Shown here piece by piece: positions 62,544-64,000 of a stretch of 64,000 nucleotides of DNA (position 1 is the first letter of the stretch; each line of letters begins with the position of its first letter). The notes under the pieces were generated by a model that saw only the letters and a list, made by a program, of their open reading frames with translations, was not told where the DNA came from and ran no database searches. Where the stretch lies: NCBI RefSeq assembly GCF_030814655.1, contig NZ_JAUSVK010000001.1, forward strand, positions 1,445,501 to 1,509,500, in the 5' to 3' direction. The translations under genes and the position numbers were made by a program. The DNA comes from Labrys monachus. Its GTDB lineage: Bacteria > Pseudomonadota > Alphaproteobacteria > Rhizobiales > Labraceae.

Positions 62544-63149
62544 TCACAACTGCGGTTTGGTATTGGACGACGTCGCCTCCGCGATCGGTGTCGCGGACGG
62601 CTTCGCCGGATAATAGGTATAGGAGAGGGTGATCGTCTTCACGCCGTGAAGGTCGCGATCCTCGTCGATGGCCGGATCCACGAAGAACACCACCGGCAAT
62701 TCCTGGCTCTCGCCCGGCCCCAGGGTCTGGCTCGAGAAGCAGAAGCATTGGATCTTGGAGAAGAAGGCGCCCGTCTCCAGCGGCGTGACGTTGTAGGACG
62801 CCGTGGCGTGGGTGGCCTGCGAGGACAGGTTGGTGATCCGGTAATAGACCGTCTTGACCTCGCCCGCCCGGACTTGGACGCTCCGCGTCTCCGGCTCGAA
62901 TTTCCACGGCAGGGCCGCGTTGATGTTCGAATCGAAACGGACCTCGAAGCTGCGATCGATGGTGCGGCCCGGCGCCTGCGCGGCGACGCGCGTCGTCCCG
63001 CCATAGCCGGTAACCCTGCAGAACAGGCTGTAGAGCGGCACGGCGGCATAGGCTGCGCCGAGCATCGATCCCACGAAGGCGACGCAGCAGACCGCAACCA
63101 GCCGGTTGCTGGTCCTCGTCTTCTTCCGGTCGGGATCACCTGCGGTCAT
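62544..63149 (-). CDS. ctaG: Cytochrome c oxidase assembly protein CtaG (Cox11)
   Basis: A 201-residue Cox11-type copper chaperone that loads CuB of oxidase subunit I. One N-terminal membrane helix (about 17-38) is followed by the VPLYSLFCRVTGYGG signature and a periplasmic domain. The copper-binding pair is Cys135-x-Cys137 in KIQCFCFSSQ. It starts one base after the small CoxF-like gene. Confidence 0.96.
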   Translation of the reverse strand: MTAGDPDRKKTRTSNRLVAVCCVAFVGSMLGAAYAAVPLYSLFCRVTGYGGTTRVAAQAPGRTIDRSFEVRFDSNINAALPWKFEPETRSVQVRAGEVKTVYYRITNLSSQATHATASYNVTPLETGAFFSKIQCFCFSSQTLGPGESQELPVVFFVDPAIDEDRDLHGVKTITLSYTYYPAKPSATPIAEATSSNTKPQL

Positions 63150-63150
63150 G

Positions 63151-63399
63151 TCAGAAGCCCTGGCTGCCGATGCCCGGCCCCTTGACGAAGCTCACGGCGT
63201 AGACCAGCAGAACGAAGGCGATCAGCGCTGTCGCGAGCGCGATGCTGCGCCAGTGCAGCTTGCGAGCCTCGTCCGGGCGCAGCCGGCCGATCCAGGAATC
63301 CCGCGGGGGGCGCTGATAGGCGAGGGGCCGGAAGGCGATGATCAGGATCAGCACGAGGACGAGCGGCCCGACCAGCCAGATATGATTGGTGATGCTCAT
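63151..63399 (-). CDS. Small CoxF-like membrane protein
   Basis: An 82-residue protein with two hydrophobic helices (about 8-26 and 54-74) joined by a charged loop ([21 protein letters not shown]). It overlaps the ctaB stop by four bases and ends one base before ctaG. A small gene at this place is standard in alphaproteobacterial oxidase clusters and is often called CoxF. Function in assembly is inferred from position. Confidence 0.8.
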   Translation of the reverse strand: MSITNHIWLVGPLVLVLILIIAFRPLAYQRPPRDSWIGRLRPDEARKLHWRSIALATALIAFVLLVYAVSFVKGPGIGSQGF

Positions 63400-64000
63400 G
63401 CGATCGCCCTCATGACGAGGGTCTCGCCGAGCAGGCAGGCGAACAGCGCGAAGAGATAGAGGATGGAATAGCCGAACATGCGGCGGGCGGGAGCCATGTC
63501 GTCCGGCCTGCGCCAGATATCCACCGCGAGCCACAGCATGCCGAGTCCGCCGGCGGCCGACACGATGCCATAGGCAAGAGGGGCGAAACCCAGAAACCAG
63601 GGCAGCATGCCGATCGGGGCGAGGGCGACGGTGTAGAGCAGGATCTGCTTGCGGGTCTCGCCCGCACCGGCGACGACGGGCAGCATCGGCACGCCCGCCT
63701 TCTCGTAGTCGCCCGACTTGAACAAGGCGAGCGCCCAGAAATGGGGCGGGGTCCACATGAAGATGATGGCGAACAGCACCAGGCTCTCGAGCGTCACCGT
63801 GCCGGTGACGGCCGCATAGGCCACCACCGGGGGCAGGGCGCCGGCGGCGCCGCCGATCACGATGTTCTGCGCCGTCCAGCGCTTCAGCCACATCGTGTAG
63901 ACGACGACGTAGAAGAAGATGGTGAAGGCCAGGAGGGCTGCGGCCAGCAGATTGGTGAAGATGCCGAGGATCATCACCGAGGCGCAGGACAGGAACACCC
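63396..64000 (-). CDS. ctaB: Protoheme IX farnesyltransferase CtaB, C-terminal part (truncated by window end)
   Basis: About 201 residues of heme O synthase are visible; the start lies beyond base 64000. The UbiA-type fold is seen in several membrane helices with [24 protein letters not shown] and the second Asp-rich-like region [21 protein letters not shown]. The first aspartate motif (NxxxDxxxD) is outside the window. It is the upstream gene of coxF-ctaG-ctaE. Confidence 0.95.
   Translation of the reverse strand, partial: VFLSCASVMILGIFTNLLAAALLAFTIFFYVVVYTMWLKRWTAQNIVIGGAAGALPPVVAYAAVTGTVTLESLVLFAIIFMWTPPHFWALALFKSGDYEKAGVPMLPVVAGAGETRKQILLYTVALAPIGMLPWFLGFAPLAYGIVSAAGGLGMLWLAVDIWRRPDDMAPARRMFGYSILYLFALFACLLGETLVMRAIA

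Overview
The window is GC-rich chromosomal DNA from an alphaproteobacterium, most likely of the order Hyphomicrobiales (Rhizobiales). The evidence is the gene order at the right end (ctaB, a CoxF-like gene, ctaG, ctaE, DUF983, surf1, thrC, M16 peptidase, GNAT), the ispH-thrB-rnhA run, and the many sugar and amino-acid ABC transporters with GntR, LysR and ROK regulators. I saw no rRNA, tRNA or CRISPR array.

Left part (1-24.4 kb): a large catabolic cluster. It holds four FadR-type GntR regulators (one truncated by the window edge), a ribose/rhamnose-type ABC importer (SBP, two permeases, ATPase), a 3-hydroxyisobutyrate-dehydrogenase-family enzyme, an aldo/keto reductase with a lactonase-like amidohydrolase, a branched-chain (Liv)-type ABC importer, and a complete nickel-pincer-nucleotide set (larA, larC, larE, larB). 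It ends with an FAD-linked 2-hydroxyacid dehydrogenase, a GntR regulator and a fumarylacetoacetase-family hydrolase. Matches to TNGTNNNACNA, mostly TTGTCATACAA, lie in front of the transcription units, so the cluster looks like one regulon. My working model is oxidation of a 6-deoxy-sugar or aldonate to pyruvate plus a 2-hydroxyacid such as L-lactate. LarA would epimerise that acid and the FAD enzyme would oxidise it. This model is inference. An IS630-type element (19856-20913) sits just after larB.

Middle part (24.5-47.3 kb): smaller accessory units. These are an MFS transporter with a divergent LysR gene; a DUF302 protein with a divergent LysR gene; NUDIX, ModE-like and DUF6314 genes; an acetaldehyde-type aldehyde dehydrogenase with its DUF779 partner, divergent from a second aldehyde dehydrogenase; a luciferase-like flavin oxidoreductase; and a ROK regulator divergent from an FGGY pentulose-type kinase followed by a fructose-type (FrcBCA-like) importer. 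A sulfonate unit follows: a TauABC-like importer, the L-cysteate sulfo-lyase homologue CuyA, a LysR regulator and an aspartate/glutamate-type racemase. It could serve uptake and desulfonation of D- and L-cysteate.

Right part (47.4-64 kb): core genes. These are ispH, thrB, rnhA, a peroxiredoxin, a DsbD-N-like exported protein, a YqgE/AlgH protein, a large membrane PAS-GGDEF-EAL protein with degenerate catalytic motifs, galU, a GNAT acetyltransferase, an M16 peptidase, thrC, and the cytochrome oxidase assembly run surf1, DUF983, ctaE, ctaG, coxF-like, ctaB (cut by the window end).
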